This document shows, piece after piece, positions 34,127 through 45,660 of a stretch of DNA of 64,000 nucleotides. Location of the stretch: NCBI RefSeq assembly GCF_001625305.1, contig NW_017803157.1, positions 3,849,655 through 3,913,654 on the forward strand, given 5' to 3'. The notes under the pieces were generated by a model. That model had not been told where the DNA came from and searched no databases. It worked only from the letters and a program-made list of their open reading frames with translations. Both the position numbers and the translations under genes were made by a program. Positions within the stretch are counted from its first letter, which is position 1, and every line of letters begins with the position of its first letter. The DNA is from Branchiostoma belcheri. Its lineage: Eukaryota; Chordata; Leptocardii; Amphioxiformes; Branchiostomatidae.

Positions 34127-35223
34127 TCTTTCTGAGTTCACAATTGCATGGGATAGAAACACTGCTTGATAATTACGAAACAGTGAATATTTCCAAGGGT
34201 ACGGTAGCTCACTAGATGCTTCTGTCAGCTGACAGAGGGTGTCAGGGCCGCAAGTGTCAGGCTCAGTATGAGAAATATGCTTTGATTTCCAAACGCGGCA
34301 GAAGGATTGGTAGGAAACACTGAAAGGTTGATGAGACAGGTGAATTTTTATTACAAGAAAAACATGGGTGGTCACCCGATTACATCTTGATGGTGAGAAA
34401 GGGTTGAAGTTACATGCAGGTATTGTGCATGTATATGAAATAGTTTAATGTAATTTTGATATGTAAAAGACAACTATGAATGAGCAAAATTAGAATTTGA
34501 CTACGCTAAATTGATGCAATATCGTGCAAATATTTTTAATGCGCAAATCTACTGTCAGAATTGACTCCAAGATTGTGTAGTCTAAATGTTTTAAAAAAAG
34601 GAATGTACATCTTTGAAAGCAATTCAGCTTTCTGCTACAATGTTCGTGATTTTAGTAATAAACCATTTTGATTGATTGATTTACTGACTGGTATCAATGT
34701 TGTTTAATCTCTAGATGTGTTATACTTGAAGATTTAAATGTAGCAAAGAAGTTATTCAAATGCTGGAAGTTGTAAATCAAAACTCCTTTTGACAATCAAG
34801 AAAAAAAATTAACCTTTCAAAAAATCTAGATGGAAAGGGTTGAACTTAACGCTGGTATGATTGTTGTTTTATCTCTGTAAAAAAGTGTAGCAAAGAAATT
34901 ATCCAAAGAATTAAACCTTCCTTCAATAATTAAGAAAAAAAATTAACCTTTTCCAAGTACTTTTTTCCCCACATGAGTTTCCCCATGCCTTTGTTAAAGA
35001 TGCAGCCTGCGAATCCTTGATGAGCTCTGGTCGTTAATTAAATCTCTTCTCATCAGTCCAACAGTTCCTCCTACTGATTACAAACAAGCCTAACCTTTTC
35101 CCAGTAATTTGTCAAAGGGGAAAAAAACGTTAAGTCGTCCTTCCTCGAACATTTGCGCAAAGTTCACAGCACTAGAATGACCAACGCAAATGTTGGCAAT
35201 CATTAAACCTAGTAATGGCTTCT
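34127..35223. other. No gene; possible retroelement tail
   Basis: AATAAACCATTTTGATTGA near 34656 looks like a polyadenylation signal with a (TTGA)n tail from a retroposon. Remainder unique and AT-rich. Confidence 0.35.
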
Positions 35224-35427
35224 TAGCCTCCACAGCATGCCAAACAAAAACTGGGGGTTTTGGTGGTTCTTCAGGGTCTTTGGGAGTTTTTATGTGCTAT
35301 TTTCTGATTGCATATAGACAACATAGCCAGCCTGGTTGAATTACCCCCGTTTTTAGAACTGGGCTGATCAGAAAACAGCCGAAAAGACCACCAAACCCCC
35401 AGTTCTACAAGCCTGCTACGGAGGCTA
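35224..35427. mobile_element. Family A MITE with 9-bp target duplication
   Basis: TAGCCTCCACAGCATGCC to GCCTGCTACGGAGGCTA. ATGGCTTCT on the left (35215-35223) recurs at the right (35427-35435), sharing the last A of the element. Confidence 0.87.
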
Positions 35428-35682
35428 TGGCTTCTAAGGTTGCCCGATTCTGGGGGTGTGCTTTACATTACCGGGCCTGGCTGACTGAATTGGATCTAAT
35501 GAGGGGGGCAAACTTTGAAGTTGAACTTGGATTAATCCTTTACACAAGGGAAATCAGCCTCCGCGTGGCATATCTATATAGGACAGGAAGGTTTGCCGTC
35601 CTGACATGAGTGATCACCTGTGGTAAGGAGTGAGACCAGAGGCAGGTGCTTCGCTCAAGGTCTTACTTAGGCCAAGCCAGTT

Positions 35683-36040
35683 TTACTCTCCAAGCAGAGG
35701 TTTGGGTTTTGGCTTATTTTTGGCATGTTTTTTTTTTTTTGTTTTTACATCAGGCTTTCTTTTTTGCACTGGTATCTTTTTTGAGTTTGAAAAGATCCCC
35801 AAGACATTTGCTGGAAGATTTTCATATAAAAAATCAACGATTTCATTGTAGGAAAGATCCCGGCCTATTTTTTTCAGGTTAAACTTTCTATCATAAATTA
35901 GGAATGTCCAGAAAACAAATTTTCCCTTAAATTCTGTTTTAGAAATCTCATGTTTGAGTTTGAAAAGATACCCAAAGGATTTGGTTGGAGATTTCCGTAC
36001 ATTTGTATAAAAGACCAGTGAAAGATTGTGGCCTATTTTT
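35683..36040. repeat. CTCTCCAAGCAGAGG end plus ~180-bp tandem duplication
   Basis: The MITE end seen at 23181 recurs at 35683. Downstream, GAGTTTGAAAAGATCCCCAA ... GGCCTATTTTTT (about 35779-35878) is repeated with changes as GAGTTTGAAAAGATACCCAA ... GGCCTATTTTTT (about 35956-36040). Confidence 0.65.
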
Positions 36041-36233
36041 TACCATTTTCGCATGCGCGAAAATGGTAACTCAGACGAGATTGAGATTGGATCAACGGAT
36101 GGATGGATCAACGGTTCCACCCTTCAACGGCCATGCAGACATGCTAAGTCACCGCATGTCGCTAGATGTCGTTGTTGCGACGGCCATGCAGACATGCTGA
36201 GTTGCCGCATGTCGCTAGATGTCGTTGTTGCGA
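36041..36233. repeat. 28-bp palindrome and 53-bp tandem duplication
   Basis: TACCATTTTCGC and its exact complement face each other over ATGC (36041-36068). A 53-bp unit starting CGGCCATGCAGACATGCT is present twice in tandem (36128-36180, 36181-36233) with three differences. Confidence 0.9.
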
Positions 36234-37425
36234 GTGCACTTTTTACCATTTATGCCTTGGACGTTTGTATACTTTCCATTATGGTTGCTAATTTCAAAAT
36301 CATAGTTCTATTAATGTTGCATAACAAAGCTGCTGACAAAACAAACTTAATTTGTCTTGAACAATAACTTGATTTTATTATTTGCCAAAAATGTTGATAA
36401 AGACATGTCTATAATCAAGGATTCACAGTAATCAAGGATTTTAATAAACTGCATAAATTATGTCAATGAGCATTAGCAGTGTGGATTAGTCTAGATGTTC
36501 AGATTTCCATTAGCCGGCAGTCCAGAGGGTCACACGTCCGACCAATCAAGGCGCTGCAGGCAAAGCTTATTAAAAGCCTCCTTTTCAGGCGTTCCCGGAT
36601 CGGTGTTTTTGTGTGTGTGTGTGTTGGGGGGGGGGGTGTATTTTCTGACCAAACGTAGATCGCACGCAATAGAAGCTCCGGCCTACATAGCTGTCCGTGG
36701 AACTATTGATATTACCTGGGTGCCTAACTTTCACCAACATGTCTTTTGTATCTTAGGAAATTAATTAATTAATGAGTGAGTGTTTAATTAACTTAAATAG
36801 GTATTGCATTGTTTGGCAAGGTATTTTCCATTGACAATTTTAACAAGAAGCCATAGGCGACAATTCTCCGTGAAGTATTATATATTGCAACAAAAAGAAG
36901 TAGCCATCGGCGACAATTCTCTGTGAAGTGTGATAAATCGAACAAAGAAAAATTGTTTAAACGCGCGTCGGCTCAGTCATCTTAAGACGCAACAACCAAT
37001 CAGAGATGCGAGATGCCTACACGTGACGCGGGAAGGGCGCGCGATGCCCGAAATATTTTTGCGTCAATATTCAGCGCCGTGATTCAAGAGATTAATACCC
37101 GGAAACAATTTTTTTCTTGTTTTGAACGCATTAACATGCATTTACGCTAATCTAGTATGATTCAGGGTTACTTTTTTTTAACCTGCCATGGCCAGATTAT
37201 CTAAAGATGTGTGTATTGTGTGTACAATCTATAGAAAGAGAAATGTACATCAGGTCCGATCATCCGATTTTCACGTTTCGGTTTTTTGGACTCGGTTCAT
37301 GAACGTATTTTGGTTTGGCTCCTGGAATGTGCAAAAAAATGACTCCCGGGACTGTCTACAGGGAACACTCGCACATTCGCGGTGTATCAGGACAGCGCGA
37401 CTGGTCGTCATTAGCGCAGTAACAG
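36234..37425. other. No gene seen; short duplication; GC-richer at 36960-37080
   Basis: A GCGACAATTCTC stretch is duplicated at about 36840-36950. Positions 36960-37080 are CpG-rich and carry ACCAATCAGAG (CCAAT) and CACGTGAC (E-box), possibly a distal regulatory site. No exon recognised. Confidence 0.35.
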
Positions 37426-37964
37426 TTGCATAAACAGACGAAACCATTTCAAAGAAATAGGGGATGTTTCGAAAATAAGCATTTACTCCAATATCAAAAC
37501 AGCTACGGTAAAAATAAAAAGACGTGCATCATCCCGGACATAATGCAACACCACATGCGAAATTACACAGAAATGCGACGTACGGAAGAATGCGTTTTGG
37601 CTGCGAACATCTTCCAAAAAACTTGGCATCTCTTAACCATGGGCAAAAACATCTGGAACCACTTATAAAAACCACCCCGTATCTGCATGAACTTTTTTGA
37701 ACCCCACTGCTATTCCAAACAACGCGTTTTTCTGGACCATTCCAATTCGCCTCGTAATTGTAGGGGTGCGTCTGCGATATTACATTGACCGCGAAAGCAG
37801 CAACGGCAAAAATACACATTCGTGCATCAACACGGGCATGCCCGCAGACGGCGTATAAAATTGCGTGCCGATTACACAAAGAGAACCCAGTGTTTTGACT
37901 GCGAACATGAAAAATCAGCCGATTACAACACTCCGTCCGGAGGTCCTGACCTCCTTCACGGAGT
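37426..37964. repeat. Diverged duplicated stretch ending in a short hairpin
   Basis: Motifs CGTGCATCA, GATTACACA/AATTACACA and CTGCGAACAT occur in the same order at about 37520-37610 and 37818-37910, so this is an old duplication. It ends in ACTCCGT...ACGGAGT (37930-37963), a small stem with an internal AGGTC/GACCT pair. Not recognised. Confidence 0.45.
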
Positions 37965-38269
37965 AATAATAGATCAGGTTGATCAAATGATATAATGTAA
38001 ACAATTATATATGATTAGTAAAAGATGACTTTTGAAGTTCTCTTCGAGTATTATTTTAGGGCTGAATCAGGGTCAACGCGAAAAAAAATCATGATCCGGT
38101 GATCGACATCATGCCCCCCCGCACACTTCATGTATTCAGTGTTCTAAATACCCGTCTTCAGTCTGCAATTTGCAAATAGATTTTCAAGATTTCAGGATAA
38201 AAATTACACAATCTGCAATTTGAAGAATGAAAAAAAAAACTATAGGTCCTCACAACTTCATATTCCCTT

Positions 38270-38580
38270 TGTTTGACCCGCCCGGCGCCCAAATCCCGCT
38301 GCGATTCAAGCCGCGGCGGCTTCCCGAGCCATGCAAATAAACCTAGTCCTGACGCCACAGCCTCCGATTTCCACCGAGCCAGCCCCGAGCGCATGCCGAC
38401 AGCGAGGGATGTGGCTCAGATTTCCGACGATTTCCTTATTTAGATCATTCGGAAGACTTCGGGTAGCAAACAAAATGGCCGCCATGCACATGATTTTATA
38501 CTAGTAGCTTCGCTTCTCAACCGAAATGAGGAAGTTTAACCTCATTTGCAGACTTTAGCGGCCATGGAGTTGATTTGGGG
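38270..38580. promoter_or_regulatory. CpG-rich region, candidate promoter
   Basis: GC-rich relative to its surroundings. Contains the octamer ATGCAAAT (about 38333) and AAAATGGCCGCCATG (about 38473), a YY1-like motif common near vertebrate start sites. The plus-strand frame at 38546-38821 begins in it but has no recognisable domain. I cannot assign a gene. Confidence 0.25.
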
Positions 38581-39129
38581 AAGTGCTGAGACGCGATTTC
38601 GCTACGGCATATGGGATTTTGCCGCGGAGGGAGTTACGTACGCCGGCAAAAACTTGCTTCAGCGATCGGCTCCAGAAAATTTATCTTTATGCTGCCGCTC
38701 AAGTCTTCGAAGGTGGTTTAACGAAGTTTATATAAATAATAAAGCCACTTTGCGTAGATCGATCTCCCTTTTCTTGCGATGGTATGAAAATTCAAGTACA
38801 GTATATTTTCAAAACGTTTGATATTTCTTTGTTCGTTGCCACATGTTGTTTATTTATCTTATTGTCATGTACAGTTACCAGCGTGAGTCTGAGTCGAGCC
38901 ATTGTTCTTATGTGGCCGTTAGCACATGTTGTTTAAACAGACAGCAACATTGAAGAAAAGAACCGAGTTAACAGACATCGGCACGTTCCTTGAAGTCAGG
39001 TTTCCCGCCGTATTTAAATAAGAAATGTGTGGGCCCGCGGCGTTTTGAAAAGACGCGACGCGCTTTGGAAAGACCCCGCGCCGTGGCTCATTCAAATTCG
39101 CTACATTTTTTGCTAAGTTTAATGTCTTC

Positions 39130-39238
39130 ACCCACGATTTTTGACCGTCAATGTTGACGGTAAGGACTTAAATTTTTACCATCCGACGGGAAAAAATACC
39201 GTCAATTGACGGTAAAACGGGCGCTGGCTAAAGCCCTG
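39130..39238 (-). mobile_element. hAT-type terminus with CCGTCAATTGACGG palindromes
   Basis: Read on the minus strand it begins CAGGGCTTTAGCCAGCGCCC, followed by the perfect palindrome TACCGTCAATTGACGGTA (39197-39214) and a related CCGTCAATGTTGACGG-like site (39146-39161). CAGGG termini fit hAT elements. The partner end was not found, so it is a solo end. Confidence 0.5.
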
Positions 39239-40709
39239 GTTGAATGTCACGAGGTTTGTAAACTTAGATGTTGGGGACAAAGCCATAGAAGAGATTTTGA
39301 ATAAAATTATATATATATATATATATTAACGTTACTTATAATTTAAGTTAAAATGTACTTTTGTGTCTCTATTTTTTTATTCTGTTAAAAAGACTCTTAA
39401 AAGAGAGAAAACAGGTTATAAACTGTTATATACTTGATTTTTGTAATGTTTTAAACTTAAAGAGTTGAAATATAGAAGTGCATGTTCTCTCATTATATAC
39501 AATGTTGATGAGAACTAGAACCATTTATATAACTTAGGTAAATTGAAATGATAGGATGGGGAAAATGTTCGTAAAAACTGTAAGCCTGTAAGCGGCGAAA
39601 ATGGTCAGCTTTTGCAGAAGCACTTGTTTTCTGGGTGACTTTTCTGTCAGTAGACGGTGGGATGTCAGAAAACATGATTATATATAATGATCTTAATACC
39701 TAGCTTGGGAACGAAAAAGATCGAAAAAGATATATTTCTCAGAGATAATCCTATAAAGACCAGAGGGACCAGCAGGCCTTTCATGTTTCGCCCCTGCCGC
39801 CTATTCTGCATACCTGGGCCAGACTTTAACTGACACTCGAGAATTAGTAGAAGGACACCTTAAACACAGCTGGAGAGATAAAAAAACATCCTCAGAGGAA
39901 TTTTTTCCTTATCTTTGCGAAGATTGAAGGGGTGAGCCCAACTGGTAGCATTGTTTTTCCATAATTATGCAGTGCTATTACAAGGGGAGACCCTGTTACC
40001 TAGCAAAGAGGACACATCGCAGATAAGAAATGTTACACCTGTTTTTTGTCATCCTTACACAAGCGTTGCCAACTGTTAAGCAGCCTATATATGGTTGGAT
40101 GTGAGACTGCATTGTTGATAGTGATTATACCCAATTTTCTCATATCTCTCCTGTGCCACCAATGTAATTTGTTTGATTAGAAGGCATGTTTCTCCTAAAA
40201 TATGTGATTTTCTGAATATCAAAACCAGAAGTCTGTTTAAGTCAGCTTCAGCAATTAATACACAAAATGATAATATTTGATGATAACGAAGAAGTATAGT
40301 AAAAAATTTAAAGGCATTGGGTGAATCAGTATATTCGTATTGTACTAAGTAGCACACATGTACCAATGTATGTGCTAAGTTCCAAAATTGACCCTTCTTT
40401 GAAGCTGAACTGTTTAATTGATCAAAGGACAGAAAGTTGCTAATTATGTGTCTGGTATTCAAGTTCTCCACATTAAGCAATTTGAACCCCAGTTCCTAGT
40501 CTCTGCGTGTGTACTTTTAATGGCTGCCTACCCTTGTCTGCACCACATGCCTTTCTTGTTTAAATACCAGAAATAAGCCACAAGACACTGGCCGGAAGAT
40601 TCACACGTGTCTTTGGTCTATAAACTAAAAAAGAAAACCGCCAGAGGTCTGGGTTTCGGAAGAGACGGCGTTTTCTTTGTCAGCAGAAAGTCGGAAGGAT
40701 GGCGTGCCA
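39239..40709. other. No gene seen
   Basis: AT-rich with an (AT)n run near 39308. The 131-codon minus frame at 40085-40480 has no recognisable motif. Confidence 0.35.
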
Positions 40710-40904
40710 TAGCTTCCATGACATGCCAAAAACTGGGGGTTTTGGGGGTCTTCAGGGTCTTTGGGAGCTTTTATGTGCTATTTTCTAATTGCATATAGAC
40801 AACATAGCCGGCCTGGTTGAATTACCCCGTTTTAGAACTGGGCTAATCAGAAAACAGCCGAAGACCACCAAACCCCCAGTTCTATAAGCCTGCTACGGAG
40901 GCTA
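40710..40904. mobile_element. Family A MITE with 9-bp target duplication
   Basis: TAGCTTCCATGACATGCC to GCCTGCTACGGAGGCTA. Flanked by GGCGTGCCA (40701-40709) and GGTGTGCCA (40905-40913). Confidence 0.87.
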
Positions 40905-41441
40905 GGTGTGCCAACAGTCTGGGCGGGTTTTAGCTAATTACTGAGCGTTGCTGCCAAATGGGCAAGCAATGCCTCCCAGCAGCAGCCAAATGAACTGCAG
41001 GAGTATCCCCAAAAGCTGCTCTGTTTTGCCCTGTTGCTTAGTATAAGTGTCTGTGATATTGTCTCATCTAGATAAAGAAATAAAAAAGACTTTCAAGGGT
41101 GGGATAGTTATGACGCCTGGTTGGCAAAATCCCCAACTTTTCATCAAGGTACATATAGGCCTCAAGGTGCATAATTGCCTTATACCTGCATACAGGTATA
41201 ACGTTAACTACAATAAGGCAATCAAGCAAGCTCTTCTAATTTCTCGTAATTCATAGAGAAACTACTTAATCCCTGTATACCGGTAATTCGTAGCAAGGCA
41301 GACGCATTTTACATAATTGTCTTCCTAAAATTGATCCCAAAGATCATCATCAGAGGACACACAAGTCATGACATCTACAAGATACAAGATAGTTTAAAGC
41401 TGCAATAAAGTGTCAGACGTACAACTAGTTTGCTGCCATAA
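40905..41441. other. No gene seen
   Basis: Unique sequence between two MITEs. Confidence 0.3.
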
Positions 41442-41809
41442 GGCCACACCAATCTAATTTCTTGGTTAACAGATTCACCGCTTCATTTTTTTCTGATTTG
41501 CAAATAAAAATAAAAATTCAGAATCAACTGCAAAATGCTCATATTTTGCCCTGAATAGTTGAAAACAGTCCTTTTCTTACTACTTGTTACAGTCATTCCA
41601 TCTTTCAATGCAGTAGTATCATTAAAAGTTCAAAATTCATTGTTTAAATTTTGAACCAGCCTGGTGTGTTGACTTCATGGCTCCTATGGTACCATTTTGG
41701 GCCATAATAGGATGCCTAGGCCTGTTTTTATTTTTATTTTTTTTTCGCCCGCCCGCTCCGTTATTTTTCTAGAAAAATCCGTTAACCAAGAAATTAAATT
41801 GGTGTGGCC
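41442..41809. mobile_element. Family H MITE, full length, TAA target duplication
   Basis: 368 bp, GGCCACACCAATCTAATTTC to AAATTGGTGTGGCC, TAA on both sides (41439-41441, 41810-41812). Very similar in length and sequence to 44527-44894, so the two come from a recent burst of one subfamily (TTCTTGGTTAAC variant). Confidence 0.92.
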
Positions 41810-42370
41810 TAAAATAAAAAGATGCAGCTTTATTATTGAGTAACTTCCAAGACTTCCTGTCAATGTCCAAACTAAAAAATCAATGTTTTCCCAATTAAGG
41901 TTACATTTCCTCCAACACACAAGTTATAACATTTAGAAGTGAAGATCAATAAAGTACCAGACTTACTACTTTTTGCTGCCATAAAATGACTGAGAGACAC
42001 AATTGTTGAGTGCTCAGAACACCACAGTTCATGTTACAACCCTGAAAATCAATTTTTTTCCCGGGGATTATTTCATCCTACGCAGGAGTCATAACATCTA
42101 GAAGTGTAAAAGCCATAAGGCACCAGACTTACAAGTCGTTTGCGGCCATAAAACCCGAAAAGACAGCTTTGTTGAGTAACTCACTACACCGCAGGTCATC
42201 CTTATTAACCCACAAATCCCATCTCAGCAGCATAGTGATCTGTTTTATTCCCCCCTCCGTTACCCAGGCAAAATGCTGCGACATTTCTGCGTGATTTTAC
42301 TGTCCGGAATTACATCCAAGTTACCTCGTAAAAACAGAGCTCGAAATGATAAGCTCCCAGCAAGGGTCAT
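41810..42370. other. No gene; local duplication
   Basis: The stretch with ACACAAGT and AACATTTAGAAGTG near 41918 resembles CATAACATCTAGAAGTG near 42091 and an earlier stretch near 41365. An old tandem duplication, about 180 bp period, partly interrupted by MITE 41442. Confidence 0.4.
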
Positions 42371-42833
42371 CAGGGCTCGAAATACTGGGTGCATGTGTAC
42401 CAAAAATTGGAGCTATGCACCCAATTTTTTTCTGTGCGTGCACTGGTGCAAATATTTTATTCCTACAAATATTTTTGTAGGAATTTTAACATTCATCATC
42501 ATCATCATGCCTCCGGATACTAATCCGGTGAGGTACACTTGATAAAGTTACTCCAGTATGTCCTATCTCTCATAGCGGACACTAATTAACATTGGAAATG
42601 TATAATACTATACTGGATATTCTTGGTCTCTAAGTATCACAAAAATAATAAAATCTTTGTTGTAGTTCTTGTTTAAGATTTTGAAGTTAGCTCTCGTTTT
42701 AGATTCAAGCTCAAAAGAGAAGCAGTAAGAGCTACAATTAGGTTTTGTTTCATATGGTGCACCTTTGTGCACCTAATTTTTTTAGGTTGGGTGCACCAGT
42801 GCACCTATTCCCAAAAATGAATTTCGAGCCCTG
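42371..42833. mobile_element. Family G hAT-like MITE
   Basis: CAGGGCTCGAAATACTGGG to AATTTCGAGCCCTG. GTCAT (42366-42370) and GTCAC (42834-42838) fit a 5-bp target duplication with one mismatch. The interior is longer than in the other copies. Confidence 0.82.
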
Positions 42834-43512
42834 GTCACTGTGGTCGGGATTCACCATTCTCTGACATTTTGGCAGCGTTTTATGGGCGACTTTTACACGA
42901 GACAACACTTTGCCATGAAACGTGACGTTATCGCGTAATTTACGGCGGGGAAGTTTACGGTTTTGACCCATCCCTCGGTAAAATGTGGTGACATTTCTGC
43001 ATGCCAGTTTCATGACTCGCGACCACACATAAAGAAGTAAAACACGACACATTGTTGTTTTACATGGATCCTTTATGAACCCACAAGGTACAAAAGGGCC
43101 TGGCTTGTTGGATTCAATTTTACGGTTGTAAGTCCATGGAAACACCAAAATTGTATAGTTTTATCACTTTGGCAGAAAGCAGCTGCTACAAGTCACTACA
43201 AGCTGTAAAATAAGACATTACTTTTTGCAATGGAAAGTATAATATTGTATTGTATGGAATGAAATTAAAAATGTAAAACTAGGCCACATGATTTTCTGAT
43301 AGCATTCAAATGCCTTGTACCTAAGGTAGTGAATATTTTCACCAACATTCAACAGGTTGTTTGTTAGTGACTAGTGTAAGTGTGTGTGTGTTACTTTGGG
43401 AAGGGATGATATGAAAGTTAGTCTTAACTAAATTAAACTACAAAATTAAGACTCTTGTCATTGAACTCAAAACTTGCACTGACTTATCAAAGACTATAAA
43501 CTTTAATAGCTA
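42834..43512. other. No gene seen
   Basis: The 132-codon minus frame at 42750-43148 starts inside unique sequence and ends in the family G element; no domain is recognisable. Confidence 0.35.
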
Positions 43513-43700
43513 ATACGCCAAAAAGCAGTTACTCAAGCAACTGGATATGATTTTGAAAACGTCAGACGTTTCAGCTAGTATCCACTAGCTTTCGTCAGTG
43601 ACTGAGAGACCAGAGGGGAAATGCAGGTTTATATGCACAAACTATTGATTGATATGCAAATAAGGTGAAGACAAATTTTTGGAAGTCGAAAAAGCTAATA
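43513..43700. mobile_element. Family P fragment
   Basis: TACGCCAAAAAGCAGTTACT, CAAGCAACTGGATATGATTT, then GTCAGACGTTTCAGCTAGTA and the CTAGC/GCTAG stem followed by TTTCGTCAGTGACTGAGA. The most complete family P piece here; further downstream motifs (ACTATTGATTGATATGCA) match 7060. Confidence 0.6.
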
Positions 43701-43829
43701 GCTTGCTAGACAACACTACATCAATTTTGATTGTATAGTTTAATGGATGTACATTTTGTAAATGTAGGCATGACTATTTGTAAAGTGCCTGCGGTGCGCC
43801 TGTCATATTTGCTGTGTGTGGGGTTTCAG

Positions 43830-44047
43830 TAGCCTCTACCAGGCACCGCGGATCGCTGGAAAAATACTAGAAATTGGCCGAAATAAAGGGATAGTATACC
43901 AGAGAAGATCCCGGGCCATAGAAGCTCCGTGGGTCGCAAATTGGAGCTTCTATGGCCCTGGATCTTCTCTGGTATACTATCCCTTTGTTTCGGCCAATTT
44001 CTACAGTAACTATTTTTCCAGCGATCCGTGGTGCCTGGTAGAGGCTA
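43830..44047. mobile_element. Family D MITE with perfect 9-bp target duplication
   Basis: TAGCCTCTACCAGGC to GCCTGGTAGAGGCTA. It is almost one continuous hairpin, with AGGGATAGTATACCAGA and GGAGCTTCTATGGCCC in both arms. GGGTTTCAG occurs intact on both sides (43821-43829 and 44048-44056). A young, clean insertion. Confidence 0.95.
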
Positions 44048-44526
44048 GGGTTTCAGGTGTCAGGCCAAACTGATAAACGTTTGAGTCGGAATCCGGAGTT
44101 CTTCCACTGTACTGCCTCTCAACACCCATTTAACATCACAGCCCTGAAGGAAGAACCCGGCCCTACCAACATCCACTCTTTGAAGGGGTGAGACTGGCTA
44201 CAAACTCTCACGTACAATCACGTAGCTACGACTTTCTTCAGAATTCTATGTGTGCTAATGTTTTATTTTACCTAAGTTGCGAGAATTATAACTCTTGACA
44301 ATGCGGAGGAATATTATATATGATAACAATGCAGGTTTTAGAATAATGTGGTTTGAAAAAAATCCCCCTAAAAGTTTGCGAGATGGAATGTTCTGTAGAT
44401 CATTTATCTCTCAGTTGTCTGGCCAGTGTAATTATGGCATGGCATTAGGGCTCTAATGGGGGCTAATGTACCCAGCCCGGGGCGTTACAGTTTACAATAG
44501 CCCTGCCTCTACCATAACTAGGCTTA

Positions 44527-44894
44527 GGCCACACCAATTTAATTTCTTGGTTAACGGATTCGCCTCTTCATTTTTTTCTGATTTGCAAATAAAAATAAAA
44601 ATTCAGAATCAACTTCAAAATGCTCATATTTTGCCCTGAACAGTTGAAAACAGTCCTTTTCTTACTACTTGTTACAGTCCTTCCATCTTTTAATGCAGTG
44701 CTACCATTAAAAGTTCAAAATTTATTGTTTAAATTTTGAACCAGCCTGGTGTGTTGACTTCATGGCTCCTATCGTACCATTTTGGGCCATAATAGGATGC
44801 CTAGGCCTGTTTTCATTTTTTTTTTTTTTTCGCCCGCCCGCTCCATTATTTTTCTAGAAAAATCCGTTAACCAAGAAATTAAATTGGTGTGGCC
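44527..44894. mobile_element. Family H MITE, full length, TTA target duplication, empty site known
   Basis: 368 bp, GGCCACACCAATTTAATTTC to AAATTGGTGTGGCC, with TTA on both sides (44524-44526, 44895-44897). The paralogous unit at 45412-45480 reads ACTAGGCTTAGTTGTTGG with no insertion and a single TTA, which fixes the boundaries and the 3-bp duplication. Confidence 0.96.
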
Positions 44895-45484
44895 TTAGTT
44901 GTTGGACTGGGTGTAACAGTAGTAAGTCTCTACTAAACAATGTGTTCTAGTGTGTCTTTCTAAAATTTAACGTAATTTTGCCGCTCATGATGGACACAAA
45001 ATTTTGCCAAATCTGTCATCTTTGACAAAAATCGGTGACCGTGTGTAAAGTACAGTTTACAATAGCCCTGCCTCTAACATAACTACACTTACTAGTAGTT
45101 GTCGGACTGGGTGTAACTTACAGTAGTAATAAGTCCCCAGGAAAGCTAAAAAGGCTGACACTCAGGCTAGGAAGTCTCTAGTAGTAAGTCTCTACCAGGC
45201 TTTGGGGCGTTACAGTTTACAATAGCCCTGCCTCTACCATAACTAGGCTTACTAGTAGTTGTCGGACTGGGTGTAACAGTAATAAGTCTCTACTAAACAA
45301 TGTGTTCTAGTGTGTCTTTCTAAAATTTAACGTAATTTTGCCGCTCATTATGGACAAAAAATTTTGCCAAATCTGTCATCTTTGACAAAAATCCGTGACC
45401 GTGTGTAAAGAACAGTTTACAATAGCCCTGCCTTTACCATAACTAGGCTTAGTTGTTGGACTGGGTGTAACAGTAGTAAGTCTC

Positions 45485-45555
45485 TAGCCTGGGTGCCAGC
45501 CTTTTTAGCTTTCGTCCGCTCCCCATGAAAGCTAAAAAGGCTGACACTCAGGCTA
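45485..45555. mobile_element. 71-bp mini-MITE with perfect 9-bp target duplication
   Basis: TAGCCTGGGTGCCAGCC to GGCTGACACTCAGGCTA, with TTTTTAGCTTTC paired to GAAAGCTAAAAA and a short loop. GTAAGTCTC flanks it on both sides (45476-45484, 45556-45564). A right-half relative is at about 45131-45166. Confidence 0.9.
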
Positions 45556-45569
45556 GTAAGTCTCTACCA

Positions 45570-45660
45570 GGTTTCGGGAGACCGGGCTGGAAAGAGTAGA
45601 AATTGCGTGGCCAAATAGAGAGATATAACATGCTGAGGGAGTTGGTCCGCTAGAGGCTAG
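45570..45660. mobile_element. Family D half element
   Basis: TACCAGGTTTCGGGAGACCG, AGAGTAGAAATTG and AATAGAGAGATATAACATGC ending GCTAGAGGCTA. One arm of a family D hairpin, as at 33917. Confidence 0.6.

Noticed and set aside
40085-40480. 131-codon minus-strand open frame
   Set aside because: No recognisable motif, AT-rich, no promoter or splice context.
42750-43148. 132-codon minus-strand open frame
   Set aside because: Overlaps the end of a family G MITE and has no domain; likely chance.
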